This document shows, one piece after another, positions 33,156 through 45,465 of a stretch of 64,000 bases of DNA. The stretch is from Adiantum capillus-veneris (taxonomy: Eukaryota > Streptophyta > Polypodiopsida > Polypodiales > Pteridaceae). The stretch spans positions 108,133,587 to 108,197,586 of the forward strand of contig CM043966.1 of assembly GCA_014529385.2 (NCBI GenBank), given 5' to 3'. Below the pieces are notes generated by a model. It was not told where the DNA came from and made no database searches. It saw only the letters and a list, made by a program, of their open reading frames with translations. How positions within the stretch are numbered: position 1 is the stretch's first letter; each line of letters starts with the position of its first letter. The position numbers and the translations under genes are program-made.

Positions 33156-33454
33156 AGAGCGAGACAAAGAGGTATAGAGAGAGAGAGCGAGACGGAGAGA
33201 GAGAAAAAAAAATACATCAACTTAATATCGTGCCATCTTCTATCTGTAGCTCTCTCTCTCTCTATAGCTCTCTTTGTCGCTAACAAGTAGTTGCCGGCTT
33301 GGTTCTTGCCTGAGTATGTGTGCATGCAAGCATGCGTGCCTGCATTCAAAGTGTGCGCCAGCATTGTTCAACAACTTCAAGTAGCTCACCGTAGCTGAGA
33401 GCAGTGTTCGGGAAAAATGTGTCCCAACTTAATATTGTGTCGTTTTCTATCTGC

Positions 33455-33506
<52 letters not shown>

Positions 33507-33866
33507 CTCTCTCTTTCTCTATCTGGGGTTTCTCCTTTTTCCCTTGCCCTCAACATACATTTTTGAAATTGAAAACGGCTCAGATTTTGAAGTGGATTGA
33601 CGTGGTTGGAAGCGAGAGAGAAAGAGAGAGGAAGAGGGTGAGCGCGATAGAGAGCTAGAGAGAGAGAGAGAGAGAGCATGAGCTAGATTATCAATAGATT
33701 GTCGCTCTCTCTTTTGGAATACTGTCGAAGGAAATTTAAAAAAATTAGGTTTATTTTTCGGGGTTTCACACTATTTTTTTCTTTTTTAGGACAGGGTTTC
33801 TCCTTTTTCCCTTGCCCTCAACCGGCATTTTTGAAATTGAAAACGACACGATATTAAGTTGAGACA
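33012..33866. repeat. GA/CT microsatellite and shared-module block, copy 2
   Basis: Matches 31,210-32,240 module by module with shorter microsatellites (GA 33,108-33,148, CT 33,457-33,502, GA 33,657-33,676). Immediately after it, 33,856-34,005 is an inverted, diverged copy of the segment seen at 31,590-31,735 and 33,281-33,420, containing alternating GCATGC and TGTGCG sequence. Confidence 0.75.
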
Positions 33867-34119
33867 CATTTTTCCCGAACAATACGCTCAGCTACGGTGA
33901 GCTACCTAAAGTTGTTGAACAATGTTGGCACACACTTTGAATACACGCATGCATGCTTGCATGCACACATACACAATCAAGAACCAAGCTGGAAACTACC
34001 TGTGAGCTTCATCTATTTTGTTTTCACTAAGTGCCAAGTGGCGACAAATCCACTCACAAATCTAGGGAAGACGCACGCGAGATTGCTTCGGTTTTTGAAG
34101 TTAATTGACGTGGTCAGGT

Positions 34120-34122
34120 GTG

Positions 34123-34176
<54 letters not shown>

Positions 34177-34276
34177 ACATTGGGGAGATAGAGAAAGAGA
34201 GAGGAAAAGGGAGAGCGAGAGTGGGACATTGGGGAGATAGAGAAAGAGAGAGGAAAAGGGAGAGCGAGACAGAGAG

Positions 34277-34312
<36 letters not shown>

Positions 34313-34366
34313 GAGAGAGAGAGAGAGAGAGAGAGATGCACATAGAAAGTGCACCAGATAGCCTGC

Positions 34367-34402
<36 letters not shown>
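34120..34402. repeat. GA, TA and GA microsatellite cluster
   Basis: A GA run at about 34,125-34,171 is followed by two direct copies of a ~53-bp GA-rich segment (34,172-34,270), a TA run (34,274-34,307) and two more GA runs (34,311-34,336 and 34,373-34,402). Translations of this stretch are low-complexity only. Confidence 0.8.
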
Positions 34403-34403
<1 letters not shown>

Positions 34404-35061
34404 CTTCTTTTGTGAAATTTGTCCGGAGTGAGTAGTTTAAGGGTAAGAGGGCCAATAAAGTCTTGCATACATATTTGGGTCTATTTCGACTTCTGTTAAT
34501 TGATTAGACGGGCAGATTCCGCCTCACACTTTGGAGAAAGTGAGGCTTCCACCTTTGGCGCAGTTCCCGCGCAGACCTACTCGCTCCCTTCCGTTAGGAT
34601 GATAACATCTTGTCCGCGGCGCACCATCTCAACATGCCTAGTCGCCTGATTGCATCCCCGCTTCTGCTCCGCACTGCCGTCCTTGAGCAAGCATTCTACT
34701 GTCGCTCGACTGCCCTGCAGATAGAGAGAGAAACATCCTGCTGCACGAACGCTACAGCAGGAACAGAGGTTCTGCGGCACACACACAAAGAGAGAGAGAG
34801 AGAGGAACTTTCACTCTCCAACTGACGCCATTATCTGCCCTCTCTGAAACGTCGGATCTCTTTCTCCGCTGCAGATCGACTAGCATTTGCGCATCTCACT
34901 GGCTTCCTCTCTCTGTGCCCCACACACACACACACACACACAACCCCTGGAGGCGCATATCCCTTGCCTGTCGTGTAGACAAAAGAGGCAAGACACTTTT
35001 CTCTCCCGCCACCTGTAAACAACCCCGGACAAAACCAAAACGAAACACCCACAACCCAACA
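34403..35061. other. GC-richer spacer segment
   Basis: This ~650-bp stretch is less AT-rich than its surroundings and has a short hairpin (GCCTCAC and GTGAGGC, 34,528-34,553) and an ACA run at about 34,920-34,942. No ORF with a recognisable product is present. Confidence 0.4.
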
Positions 35062-35089
35062 CCCCCCCCCCCCCCCCCCCCCCCCCCCC
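35062..35089. repeat. 28-base C homopolymer
   Basis: An uninterrupted run of 28 C residues. The G-rich strand can form G-quadruplexes and the C-rich strand an i-motif. Runs like this also vary with sequencing and assembly, so the exact length is uncertain. Confidence 0.85.
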
Positions 35090-35215
35090 AAAACCAAAAA
35101 AACATTTTGTTCTTCAAATTTTCCAAAATTCCCCTCCAATTTTAAAAATTCCTAACACACTCTCTATATTTTTTTTCCTTGAAATTTTCTAAAATTCCCA
35201 AAATACCCTTGGCTC

Positions 35216-35356
35216 CGAGAAGATTGCTTGTCTATCAATAAAAGATGCTAAAACTCGAATTATTTTAAGACATAATTGCCTTTTTTTTTTTTCTAGGTAT
35301 TTTGTGACAAAATTACATCCTAAGCACTCAAAAACGGATCTCAATTGTCAAAAATA
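35216..35356 (+). repeat. 227-bp module, diverged copy 3
   Basis: Shorter and more diverged than the other copies, but keeps the order of recognisable pieces: AGAAGA-TTG-TTGTCTA, AAGATGCTAAAACT, AGACATAAT, AATTACAT-CTAAGCACTCAAAA and GGATCT-AATTGTCAA. Confidence 0.7.
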
Positions 35357-35799
35357 GATACAGATACAGGGGCCTTTAAGGAATAATTGGTCCTCACCTA
35401 CTCACAAACATGCACCTGGAGGCATTAGTATTTAAGACACAACAACTTAAGCATCAGTATTTTGTCATAGCTTATATGCATGCGCATTTAGGCATAGCAT
35501 TCTAACATTTTGGCATAGCTTTAGGCATTATCATTTTAGCATAATGATTTAGGGATCAGGGTTTTGTCGTAGCTTTTATGTATATACATTTAAGTATAAT
35601 GTTATTGTATAGCATTTAGGCGCTAGACATTAGCACATATCGTTTACTAAAAAATAAATATTTACAAATTTTATGTAAAATTTATTAAGAATTCATTTTT
35701 TGATATTTTTAATATCATAAATGAGCTTAGAATGCCAAAAACATTAAAAACGATTGGGTACATGACAATGTAATTTTTTAAAAAAAAATTAGACACTGG

Positions 35800-35959
35800 A
35801 AAAGACACTAGTAACTACATTGAAAATCGTGCCAGAAATTGCATCGATAACCATACTCGTAAATAATATTACCGATGTGGTTATCGATGTAGTTATTAGA
35901 GTAAATATTGACGCACTTAGCGACGCCAATATTGACAATACCCTGATTCTATTGTAGTG
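35800..35959 (-). mobile_element. CACTA transposon end fragment
   Basis: Read on the minus strand from 35,959, the sequence is CACTACAATAGAATCAG followed by short GTCG- and ATCGATG-containing subterminal repeats. This is the usual end of plant En/Spm elements: a CACTA terminus and repeated transposase-binding motifs. The matching opposite end is not found nearby, so it is a fragment. Confidence 0.55.
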
Positions 35960-38040
35960 ATTCAAAATAGTATGTTTAGTAAGGTTTGCTTGAAATTGAT
36001 CAAGAATGGACACAATGCATGCTGAACTACAATTAAGGAATTTATTAGCTACAATTCTACTTTGATGTGAGCCCAGTAAACCCACCCTCCCATCTCTCTC
36101 GTTGGGCGACATCCCTCTCACGCGCATGTTGGCTTCATCCTCGACTTCATCTCGCTCCCTCCTTCTCCCCAGAGTAAGGCAATCCCTTGCACCACTTCAT
36201 CCAGAGGAAACTCTCAACATTGAACAACAACCTTGTTGACAATGTCCCTTATGTGGGCATTTCCCACACTATACTCGATGAAGTCCACTCTCTTCACCGA
36301 CTATGGATTTCACTCCCTTAAAAGATCATGGAGGTCAAGCTCGTGAAATCAATGTCTACAAATTGCGGCATCTACCGACTCCGACATATCCAGCTAAAAG
36401 CCAAGGTTCAGGATGAAGGGTGAGATGAAGAGGTTCACCATACATAAGGCTAATTTGGATCCTGGGTAGCTTCAAGCATACTTTTAATTTACCCAATGCA
36501 TATCATATAGGCTTGCATCTCATATACTACACCTTGCACTTCACTCACACTCTCTTCCCATCTGCGATGGCAAGAGAATCGTTCACTGGAAGGCAACAGC
36601 CGAGACCATCTTCTCATGTTGCAGCACATGGATAAGCTTGGAGAGCGAAGAAAAAGCCCTGACACGGAGAGAGAAACACAAGATCAATAATAGAATCTTA
36701 AATTGGGGTCACTCCATGCGCTATAACCTTCAGCTCTGCATCATTTTTGCCACTTCTCCTGTTGCATCCACCTTGACAAGAGCGCAGCTATAGTGGATGG
36801 ATCTCCTAGCCAAGATGGCCATACCTGCGCTCATCATGGGCACCCCGTCATCTTCAATAGGGACCCGCCTTTCTCCCATTCCTTTCACCCAAACTAAGCA
36901 CTCTTTGATTTGGAGAAAATTATGTGACCTCTTCGATTTACGATGTCCTCATTTTGATGCAATAACTAGTCAATGTAAGAATCCACACTTTTCAGACTAT
37001 GAATACAAGATGCTGGCCATTTTCTAATAATGAGATTGTCTTTCTTTTTCATACAATCTATCTTGAGAAAAACTAACATGAGAAAATTTGATTAATTTTT
37101 TAAAAAATGAATATACCTAATATTTAAATTTACTATAGAAATTCATTAAGGAAAATTTAGATTCACAAAGGGGTCCTATAAGTACTTTGATTGTTTCTCT
37201 CTCTAAAAATTTGGGTGCATGGATAAATTTTTGCAAATGAGCTCCAAATTTATCTAAGATTATGCAGCTAGAATGCACTCTTAGATTCTTCATATATTAA
37301 AAGATTTCATTTTTGATTCTCTAAAGATTTTGACAGAGTTGTCACATCAATTAAAGAATAAAAAATGGAGAATTATCATGGTGTGCTATATGTCAATAGA
37401 AAGATCTTGAAGTGGACATTGTGGCTGTATAATCTCCAACAAGTTTGGAGTTTGTTTGCAAAAGTTTATCCATGCGCTCAATTTTTAGAGGGAGGTACAG
37501 TCAAACTCCTTATAGAGTCCCTTTGTGAGTACAAATTTTCCCTAATGATAATACACCATGAATACAAATAGTTATCATATATAAATTTTAATAATGATAC
37601 TAATATATTTTTAACACCTACTCTAGTTTCCTTCCTCTTAAGATTGTGTGTGTACATGCCCTTTGACAGAGATTGTTATGAGGAAATATTTTGAAATTCG
37701 TAATAGTCTAAAATATTGAAGGAAAATTAATCTTGGGTGTGATAATTTTACTATAATCAAGACTATAAAGAATTTCAAAATATAAATCTTTTTTGTCAAG
37801 CCAAATAATTCTTTTTAAATCCATTGGACTATCCTTCAAGATGGTGGATCAAATTTTTAAAATAAATAATTCAATGTAAAATATCTCATTAGCTAGTAAG
37901 ATTGCTTTGAATCAATAGAAAAAAACTTTAAGGGTCGATATAGTTAAATTTAATGTAAAATAGTTCATTAGCTAGTAACTTTGCTTTGAATTGATAGAAA
38001 AAAATTTGAAGGGTCAATATAGTTTAATTTAAAAAAAGAA
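35960..38040. other. Spacer DNA without recognised genes
   Basis: Contains a somewhat GC-richer stretch at 36,060-36,950, with short open segments on several frames that I could not relate to any family, and AT-rich DNA at 37,030-38,040 in which a ~70-bp piece is repeated (37,845-37,915 and 37,940-38,010). Confidence 0.4.
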
Positions 38041-38044
38041 TGTG

Positions 38045-38046
38045 GT

Positions 38047-38098
<52 letters not shown>

Positions 38099-38154
38099 CA
38101 ATGGACATGTGTCTCGCGTCACCAGGCTCATCGTCTCTCTGTTGGATGGCTCAT

Positions 38155-38194
<40 letters not shown>

Positions 38195-38527
38195 CCCCCC
38201 ATACACCAGGTTCATCATTTGTGTGTGTGTGTGTGTGTGTCTATACACTAGTTCTCTCTACTGGATTTCAGAGAGAGAGGGAGAGAGAGAGAGAGAGAGA
38301 GTGAATGGTACTGAATGACACTCTATGTGTGTGTGTGCGTGCGCGCGCGCGTTGGATTTGAGAGAGAGTGAATGGCTCTCTCTACTAGATGGAAAGGCAC
38401 TATTAGGGTCGCCTCAGCTCCACTGCTTGATGGAATGGCCATGCAAGAGGCATGTCCCCATGAGTCGTGGAGGAGGTACACTCAGGGGAGGAGGCATCGA
38501 TGCATGGATAGAGAGAGAAGGACTTTA

Positions 38528-38567
<40 letters not shown>

Positions 38568-38593
38568 TATGCTAGTTTTATTTGCATATTTTA

Positions 38594-38628
<35 letters not shown>

Positions 38629-38640
38629 CACACACTAGAA
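38045..38640. repeat. CT, GT, GA, CA and TA microsatellite cluster
   Basis: CT runs (about 38,051-38,094 and 38,157-38,191), a GT run (38,219-38,240), a GA run (38,274-38,301), then CA-TA (38,528-38,568) facing TG-TA (38,594-38,628), which together form an imperfect palindrome. Confidence 0.85.
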
Positions 38641-38700
38641 TATAGTATGTTATTTTTATTTGAGATCCGGTTTTGAGATCTTAGCATGTAATATAGCATG

Positions 38701-38922
38701 GACAATTAAGATCCGGTTTTGAGTGCTTAGCATATAATTAGTCAAAAATTACCTCGCAAAAAAGTGTGAATATTATGTCTAAAAATAATGAATAAATTCA
38801 TCTAGAGAGGCTACTTAATAGACTCAAATTCTAGTTTTAGCATCTTGTATTGATGTCTAGACAATCAAGTCTTCTTATGAAAAGCTACAAACTTTGTTGT
38901 CTTTCAAGAAATTTAATCCCAA
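38701..38922 (-). repeat. 227-bp module, inverted copy
   Basis: Reverse complement of 30,666-30,892. A short extra piece just inside it (38,661-38,695) repeats GATCCGGTTTTGAG, a part of the same module, so the inner boundary was rearranged. Confidence 0.85.
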
Positions 38923-40103
38923 ATTTTTATTTCATAGGTATATAAGCTTATATGTTTAAATATTGAAACCCTTTCTTTTACATGTATAGCTTCAATTGCA
39001 AGAATGTATTAGCTTCTTTTTTATATAGTTAAGGTGTGGATGTCTCGAAATTTTTTTTAAAAAAAAATGGAACCATAGCTATTGAGAAGGGAAAAATTAA
39101 AAAATATTGGTAGTTCCGAATTGGCAATTGAGCATAAGGAATGGGCACGAAGAATTTAATAAGAAGCGAGAGCCATAAGAGAAGTGAATTATAAATTGCT
39201 TTGCTTCCAAATATCAAGATGACTATGGAAAATCTTTATAAAATAGTAATCAAAATAAATAATGTATCTATGTATCTTTCTTGTTAATTAACTATACATT
39301 GTGGTCGTATTTTATGATGCAAAGTCCATGAGATGTGACTTTTTCTTCAATAAAGTTAGTTAAAATGAGTACTTAGATAGACTAAGTAAATAATCTCGTG
39401 GCATTATTTAAACTAGAAAACCCACCAAATTAGTGATAATGTTAATGAAGGTAGATTGCTTCAAATCTTGTGAACATAGTACCCAATCACTTAAAAATTT
39501 AAGTTGGCCTACATTTGGTATGAATTAAAAAGTACATTAAAATTTCTAAACTTTTGTCACATTTTAACATTTTCAATAGCTCTCTTCATAGAGTAGTACA
39601 GTACTCGTCTAGCAATGATAGCATCTATGGACCATGAATACAAACGCAAGGAGTAAGTGTCTCTTGTTTGTCTCAAAAAGCATATACTAAGCTAATGACA
39701 TGATGTTTGTTGGGTACGTTCATTATATTGTCCTAAAATCAACTATACATGCCTCTCATCATACTCTGGATTTTGTTAAGCCGTCTGAGCCAGATTGATG
39801 TTCCAAAAGAATTCCCAAAACACACAGTAAAGTAACTTATCAAAAAATTAATAGTCCAAACATGTGATAAACAAACATTGAGAAAATACACAAATAGTCA
39901 AAATAGTCAAAGAAAAAATGGGAGGAGGAAAAGATATACATCTCTAAAGAACTAAAGTCAGATAGAGCTACCTTGTGATGACCAATAGGCACCCATACCT
40001 ACCGATGAGAGTTCTTGCATAGCATCCTTGTTATATGCTCACATGAGAGAAAAAATGCAATATGATAAGGGGTCCATTTTATAGCCCTAAGATAGTATGA
40101 CGC

Positions 40104-43100
40104 ATGTGTAAAAAGCTTCAAACCACATGGTCTATAACAGTGTTTGTACATCCTTCACTCGATTGCAACAATTGCACCAAAGGATTTAGCTTTTCAACAA
40201 TGGAGCCTAAGAAGGGATCTGTGAGGATTATGCCTATAGAAGAGCTCCTAGATATTTGTCCAGTAGTGGAAGCTTGGCACAAAGGAAAAAGCATGGGGCA
40301 AGCCTATGTGGATGAAGGAGCACAGATATGTGTCATTACCCACTCTTGTGTGGAAAGGCTAGGACTTACCATTACTAAAATATCAAGTTTTAGAATACAA
40401 ATGGTCAATCATCAATGAGTCAAATGTCTAAGTGTAATTAAAGACTTAGAGGTAAAGGCTTTCAAGGTCAAGGCTTTGGTTAACTGTCATGTAATGCTAG
40501 TTGGATTTGGAGCTTTTTCCCTTATACTGGGCAGACCATGGCTTAGAGCAGTTGGGCCTGTCTAATGAAAAAGGTGACATTCAAAGATTTAGTATGGAAT
40601 TAAGGAAACCAATCATCGGATGATGAGACAAAAGAGGAGGGAATTGAAGATGAATATTCAAGAAACACTTCAAGCATGGAAGACTCTACCACCACCTCAG
40701 AGAGTGAAAGCGAAGCAAATGTGTCTTTTCTCTTGATTGATGAGCGAACCCAAGGGAGTTTTGCGGACATTCTACATGTGGAAATAGATGATGTTCTCAA
40801 TCCTTATGAGGAATTAAGGAGCTCACACAGCCTAAGGTGGAGCCTCATGTTAAGCAAGAGATGATAACAAAAATGTTGAAAATAGACTTATCTCCAGATG
40901 AAGCAGGAAGGTATAACCATATGCTTTCCAAGTTTCCTAATTTATTCATTACATCTTATGAAGAAATTAGGGGCTTTCATGGTAAAGACCTTCATATAGA
41001 ATTAAAGGAGGGAGCTCAACCAGTAAGACATAAACTAATAAGGATGGGTAAGGATCAAATGTAGGCTCTTAAGGACGAAATGGATAAACTTTTAAAAGCG
41101 GGTTTTATCTAGCTTGTGGAAACATCAGAATGGGTAAGTCCTACTACAATCACACCAAAAGAAGATGGAAGGTGGAGAGTGTGTGTTGATTTCAAGCCTA
41201 TCAATGCTGCCACTAAAAAAGATCCTTATCCCTTACCTTTCATAGATGAAATACTGGATACACTTGCAGGGTATGAAAGATATAGTGTATGTGATGGTTT
41301 CTCTGGTTATTTCCAACTTCAAATAGCATTAGAGGATCAGAGAAAAACCACTTTCATCACTCCTTGGGGATGTTTTTGCTATAAAGTTCTTCCTTTTGGT
41401 CTCACCAATGGTACTATATGCTACCAAAAGAGAAAAAACTAGGTACTCATTCCTTTGTTGGGTAAGTTTGTTAAGGACAGTATAGATGATTTCTGTGTAT
41501 ATAGTGAAAGAGCTCTTCATTGTTCAGAATTGGAATTAGTGTTAGGGAGATATGAGGAATTCACAGGTCAATTGAATCCAATCAAACGTCATCTGGCTCA
41601 ACCCAAGGTTAAGCTTCTTGGCCATGTGGTCAGTGAAAACGAGATTGAAGAAAATCCAAATAAGGTTACTGCTCTTTTGCTTCTTCCTTCACCAAAAGAC
41701 ACCAAGCAGTTATCAAGCTTTATTTAGAAAGTGAAGTATATGTCCCGCTTTATCAATTTTTCTTCACAGCTGCTATACCCATTCCAACAAGATGCTAAGA
41801 TGGATCCATTGGTTTGGGATCTTGATTGTGAGGAGGTTTTTCAAGTTTTAAAAGATGTGTTAGGAACATTACTGACTATGCAAGCTTTGAGCTTCGAAGA
41901 AGTTTTTTATGTGAATCCCTCTATTGGTGAAGATGCTATTGGGGCAATGCTACTACAAAAAGGGAAGAATCACACTACATGAAGCTTGTTTGTTATGCAA
42001 TTAGAGTTAAATATGTTGTAGAAGGAACCTATTCAGAAGTGGAACAACTAATGGTGAGTGTAGTCTATGCTTGCCGAGGATTCAGGCATTATCTTTTGCC
42101 AAAACCATTTGTCTTTTTGACAAGCTATTCCTTCCTTAACTCATAAATGGTGTCAGTATTTCCAAAGCAGTAAAGAGATGGATTATTGAGCTACAAGAAT
42201 TTGAGTTCTCCTTTCTAGTTGAAGAAAGTACCAAGGAAACATTGGAAGATCATCTCACATATAAAGAGAGGCTGCTTCTCATTAAAGAAAGCATTGTGCA
42301 AAAGCCTAAGGAGAAAGTACCTAAAATTCCTGACTCCTTTGTTTTATGTTTTGATGGATCCTACAGGAAAATCCATAATGCAGCATCTAGGGGAATTTTT
42401 ATCTATGATCCTCAGGGCAAACAAGTAGGTAAAAGGGGTTTTCAGGTGGTAGCACATAGTAATAATGAATTAGAATATGATACATTAGTTATTAGATTAC
42501 AAGTTTGCCTACAATATGGAGTCCAGAAGCTAAGAATTAAAGGGGATGTCATTCTGGTTATTAAACAAGTATTAGGTGTTTGGAAAAGCAAGAATCCAAC
42601 ATTACAAAAGCTGTGTTTCAAGATTAAAGGTTTACTCAAAGGATTCAAGGCTTGGAGTATTAAGCATATTGATAGGAAGAGTAATGGAGAAGCCCAAAAT
42701 GCTGCTCAAAGTATGATTAATGAGGTCTATGTGATGAAGGATGATACACCTTTGCACCTTGGAAGAAAAACCCTCTCCAAAAAGGAGGAATTTTTAATGA
42801 CTGGCAGGTTACCAAAAGACTTGAAACCTTCAAATAAATATGGTTTCATAAGGAAAGCAAGTAGGAACATCATTCTTGAGGATCTCCATTTCGTAAAAGG
42901 TGCTGACATGGTGCTAAGGAGAGTACCTTGGAAAGAGGAAATTTATAAGATCCTAGAGGAGAATCATGAAGGTTCTTATGAAGGGCATTGTGCCTTGAAA
43001 ATTACCTTTTAGAAATTTTCACAAGAAGGCTATGTATGGCCCATTATACAAAAGGATGTGTACCACTGGTGTAAGCCTTGTGCCAATCTATGGGAAACAG

Positions 43101-43165
43101 ATTTTTAAGGCCAGGACTATGGAAGACCATTTTAACTTATAATGTATTTGAAAAGTGGGGCTTGG

Positions 43166-43169
<4 letters not shown>
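40104..43169 (+). mobile_element. Truncated Tat-type Ty3/gypsy element (right arm)
   Basis: The mirror copy of 26,144-29,220. Order: protease (40,104-40,418 with YVDEGAQICVIT, and ILGRPWL at about 40,535), acidic linker (40,676-40,864), reverse transcriptase (40,837-41,727), RNase H (about 41,760-42,140), archaeal-type RNase H (42,330-42,720) and integrase zinc finger (42,920-43,080). Reverse transcriptase has SIDDF at the active site (left copy NIDDF). The second RNase H shows FDGS, NNELEY and KGDVILVI, the D-E-D set. The first 104 protease-segment residues differ from the left copy at nine positions. Integrase runs to KWGLDA and is then cut by the TA tract. Stops include TAG at 41,062 and TAG at 41,440. 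Confidence 0.85.

Positions 43170-43206
<37 letters not shown>
43170..43206. repeat. AT microsatellite between gypsy and viral sequence (right arm)
   Basis: A pure AT-dinucleotide run of 37 bases. It is the partner of 26,070-26,143, which is longer and interrupted. Confidence 0.9.
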
Positions 43207-43208
<2 letters not shown>

Positions 43209-43517
43209 TTGATGTAGAAGATGTAGAGACTAAAGGAGGATGAGGGCAATCAATGATCTATCTTCAATGCTTAGGCGGAATCAATTATGACTTAGCGGCT
43301 CTATGCCTAACACCATGACCCCTGTCTGTGGCTAACGGTTGGCCTATGTGCACGTCACTGTCCCTATAGCACAAGATTATAAGTCTATTAGCTTCTAACC
43401 TCTTGCCAGTTACTACAACTCAGACACTATAGCATACACTAGATCCACACAGATATAAGACCAAGTGATAATAAACCAAAGGCTAATGAACAAGGTGAGA
43501 GAAAATGAGATGAACCA

Positions 43518-43529
43518 GCTTCGATACCA
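43518..43529 (-). promoter_or_regulatory. Viral primer-binding site, initiator tRNA-Met (right arm)
   Basis: The minus strand reads TGGTATCGAAGC, two changes from TGGTATCAGAGC. It is the partner of 25,749-25,760. Confidence 0.65.
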
Positions 43530-43850
43530 AGTTGCGGATAACACATGCGCACACGGTTTATGCCACTAGTGCACAATAATACAAGACCACAATCAGACAG
43601 CACAACACTACTATAAGAGATGCACATTAATATCAATAGTAAGATATGGAAACTCTCGTACCTCAATTATAGTTGCAATGAAAACTTGCCATACAATTAC
43701 AAGAATTGGGATTGCAATAAAGATATGAGGATTGGTTATATGGGGCATGAGTATAAATGCAAAGAGTGCTTAGGGTTTCCCGTGTACAAAAGGCTCAAAA
43801 ACTATATGAGAGATTTTTTTACAATGCCCTACTGAATGCAGGCTAGTGTG

Positions 43851-43858
43851 CTTATATA
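43851..43858 (-). promoter_or_regulatory. Viral pregenomic RNA promoter TATA box (right arm)
   Basis: The minus strand reads TATATAAG, identical to 25,419-25,426, with flanking sequence also conserved. Confidence 0.6.
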
Positions 43859-44071
43859 GGAAAAGGAGTAGTGGAGGTGTCAAAGTGGAAGCTAGCTCAA
43901 GCATAAGGTTTGGGTGACGGGCATAATAGTGTGTGACACCTTTAGTGGCTAGTGGGATTACTATTGGATGTGTACAAGGGTACGTGGCAACAACTACAGT
44001 GCTTAATGGAGTTATTGTAGTGAAGGAGACTTTGTTGGCCACATGCCTGAGTGGATTCCTTCTTGCTTTTC

Positions 44072-45465
44072 TTAGTGGGTGCTGATGTCATGCTTTTCAT
44101 ATGCACATGAAAATATCTCATCTATTTGATTCCGTTGAGTGTGCACATGTTCATATGTAATGTTGAAGTGACTAAACGAGTAGGACCACCTTATCATGCG
44201 GTAGTTGCCTATTCTTTCAATATGACGGGTGTCTAGAAATGATTCAAAATTTTTGAGATCACTTCTTAGCACAAAAGTCTTCCCTATGAGGAGCAGTCTA
44301 AAAGCAAGAATACTATTCTTTAATGCTAGAACCTCTTGCTCAATTGAATGATAGCGTGTAGCAGCATCAGAGAAGTGGCCTTAGGCAATTCAAAAAATAA
44401 ATGCGCATTGGCTACCTTCTTCTTCTTCACAAAGTCTGCCTCCCCAAGCTTCTTGGGATGCATTGGTATACACAATTAGCTTATCATTTCCAGGAATCTT
44501 TAATGGCTAGAGACGCTTGCAAATTCCTTTGATCCGTTGAACAGTCTGGCTAAACTGTTCATTCTAAAAGAACTCCTTAGATATGTCTAATGCTTTGAAA
44601 ATCATCAAATCCTTAGCTACCATGGGTAATATGGAGCAATCCAATTAAGAGATCCTGTGAAGGATTGTAGCTGTCTCTTTCTTTGAATTGCTCACGGAAT
44701 TCCTCCAATTTTTGTAGAACATGAGGTTGTAAAGAGATCATTCCATTGTCAATCTCAATTCCAAGGAACTCCATTTTGGAGGTGCACAAAATACTTTTGG
44801 TGATGGACAATGCTAATCCTACATTCTGTAGATGCTCAAAAAACTGCTTTAGATGTTGGACATTTGCAGAGTAGACCAATAAATCATCAATGTAACACAA
44901 AACAAATTTCTTGCAGGGATCAAAGACAATATCAATCCTTTCCTGAAATTTAGATGGGGCAATCTTAAGACCTATAGGCATGGTGATCCATGATACATGC
45001 CCTGTGGGACAATAAAGGCTATCTTGTATCTATCTACAACTCATATCTTAAACTTCCAAAAGCCAGACTTAAGATCAGATTGGAAAAGACATACTTTCCC
45101 TTAATACTTCTGATCAATTCATCCTTTAAAGAGATGGGATATTTTTGGTCAATTAACACCTTATTGAGAGGCTTATAATTAATGATGAGCCTCTTCTTTC
45201 CCCTTTTCTGTTCGCTATGTTTATTCACATAGAAGGCATGATAGGCCCTGGGACTATTGGTTTTTTCAATCAAACCTTTCAAGAGCAGCTCTTGATTTTC
45301 TTGTTTACAGAGTTCAGTGTCCTCAAGATTCCTTCTTGCATGGCTGACCTTTGTAGGATAGGCATTGGGGATGGTTGGTAGAGAAATAAAGTATTTATCC
45401 TTATCCAAAAATTCTAAGGGATTGTCAGCACATACTGAAGATAAAAGTTGAGCACATTCTTGCAA
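44072..45465 (-). pseudogene. Pararetrovirus reverse transcriptase and RNase H (right arm)
   Basis: The segment 45,465-45,034 holds the N-terminal part and fingers, ending in a frameshift near 45,090. The segment 44,981-44,613 holds the palm with LCYIDDLLVYS, the YIDD catalytic box. A four-residue deletion relative to the left arm follows it (QHLKQ instead of QQHVQHLKQ). RNase H lies between about 44,500 and 44,080, with stops near 44,385, and its last open part is 44,272-44,072. About eight of some 110 palm residues differ from the left copy. Confidence 0.8.

Noticed and set aside
31257-34468. Many ORFs of Ser-Leu, Arg-Glu or Tyr-Ile repeats
   Set aside because: They are translations of CT, GA and TA microsatellites and exist on both strands at once.
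36060-37030. Possible host gene in the GC-richer part of the spacer
   Set aside because: All frames have frequent stops and no segment resembles a known protein.
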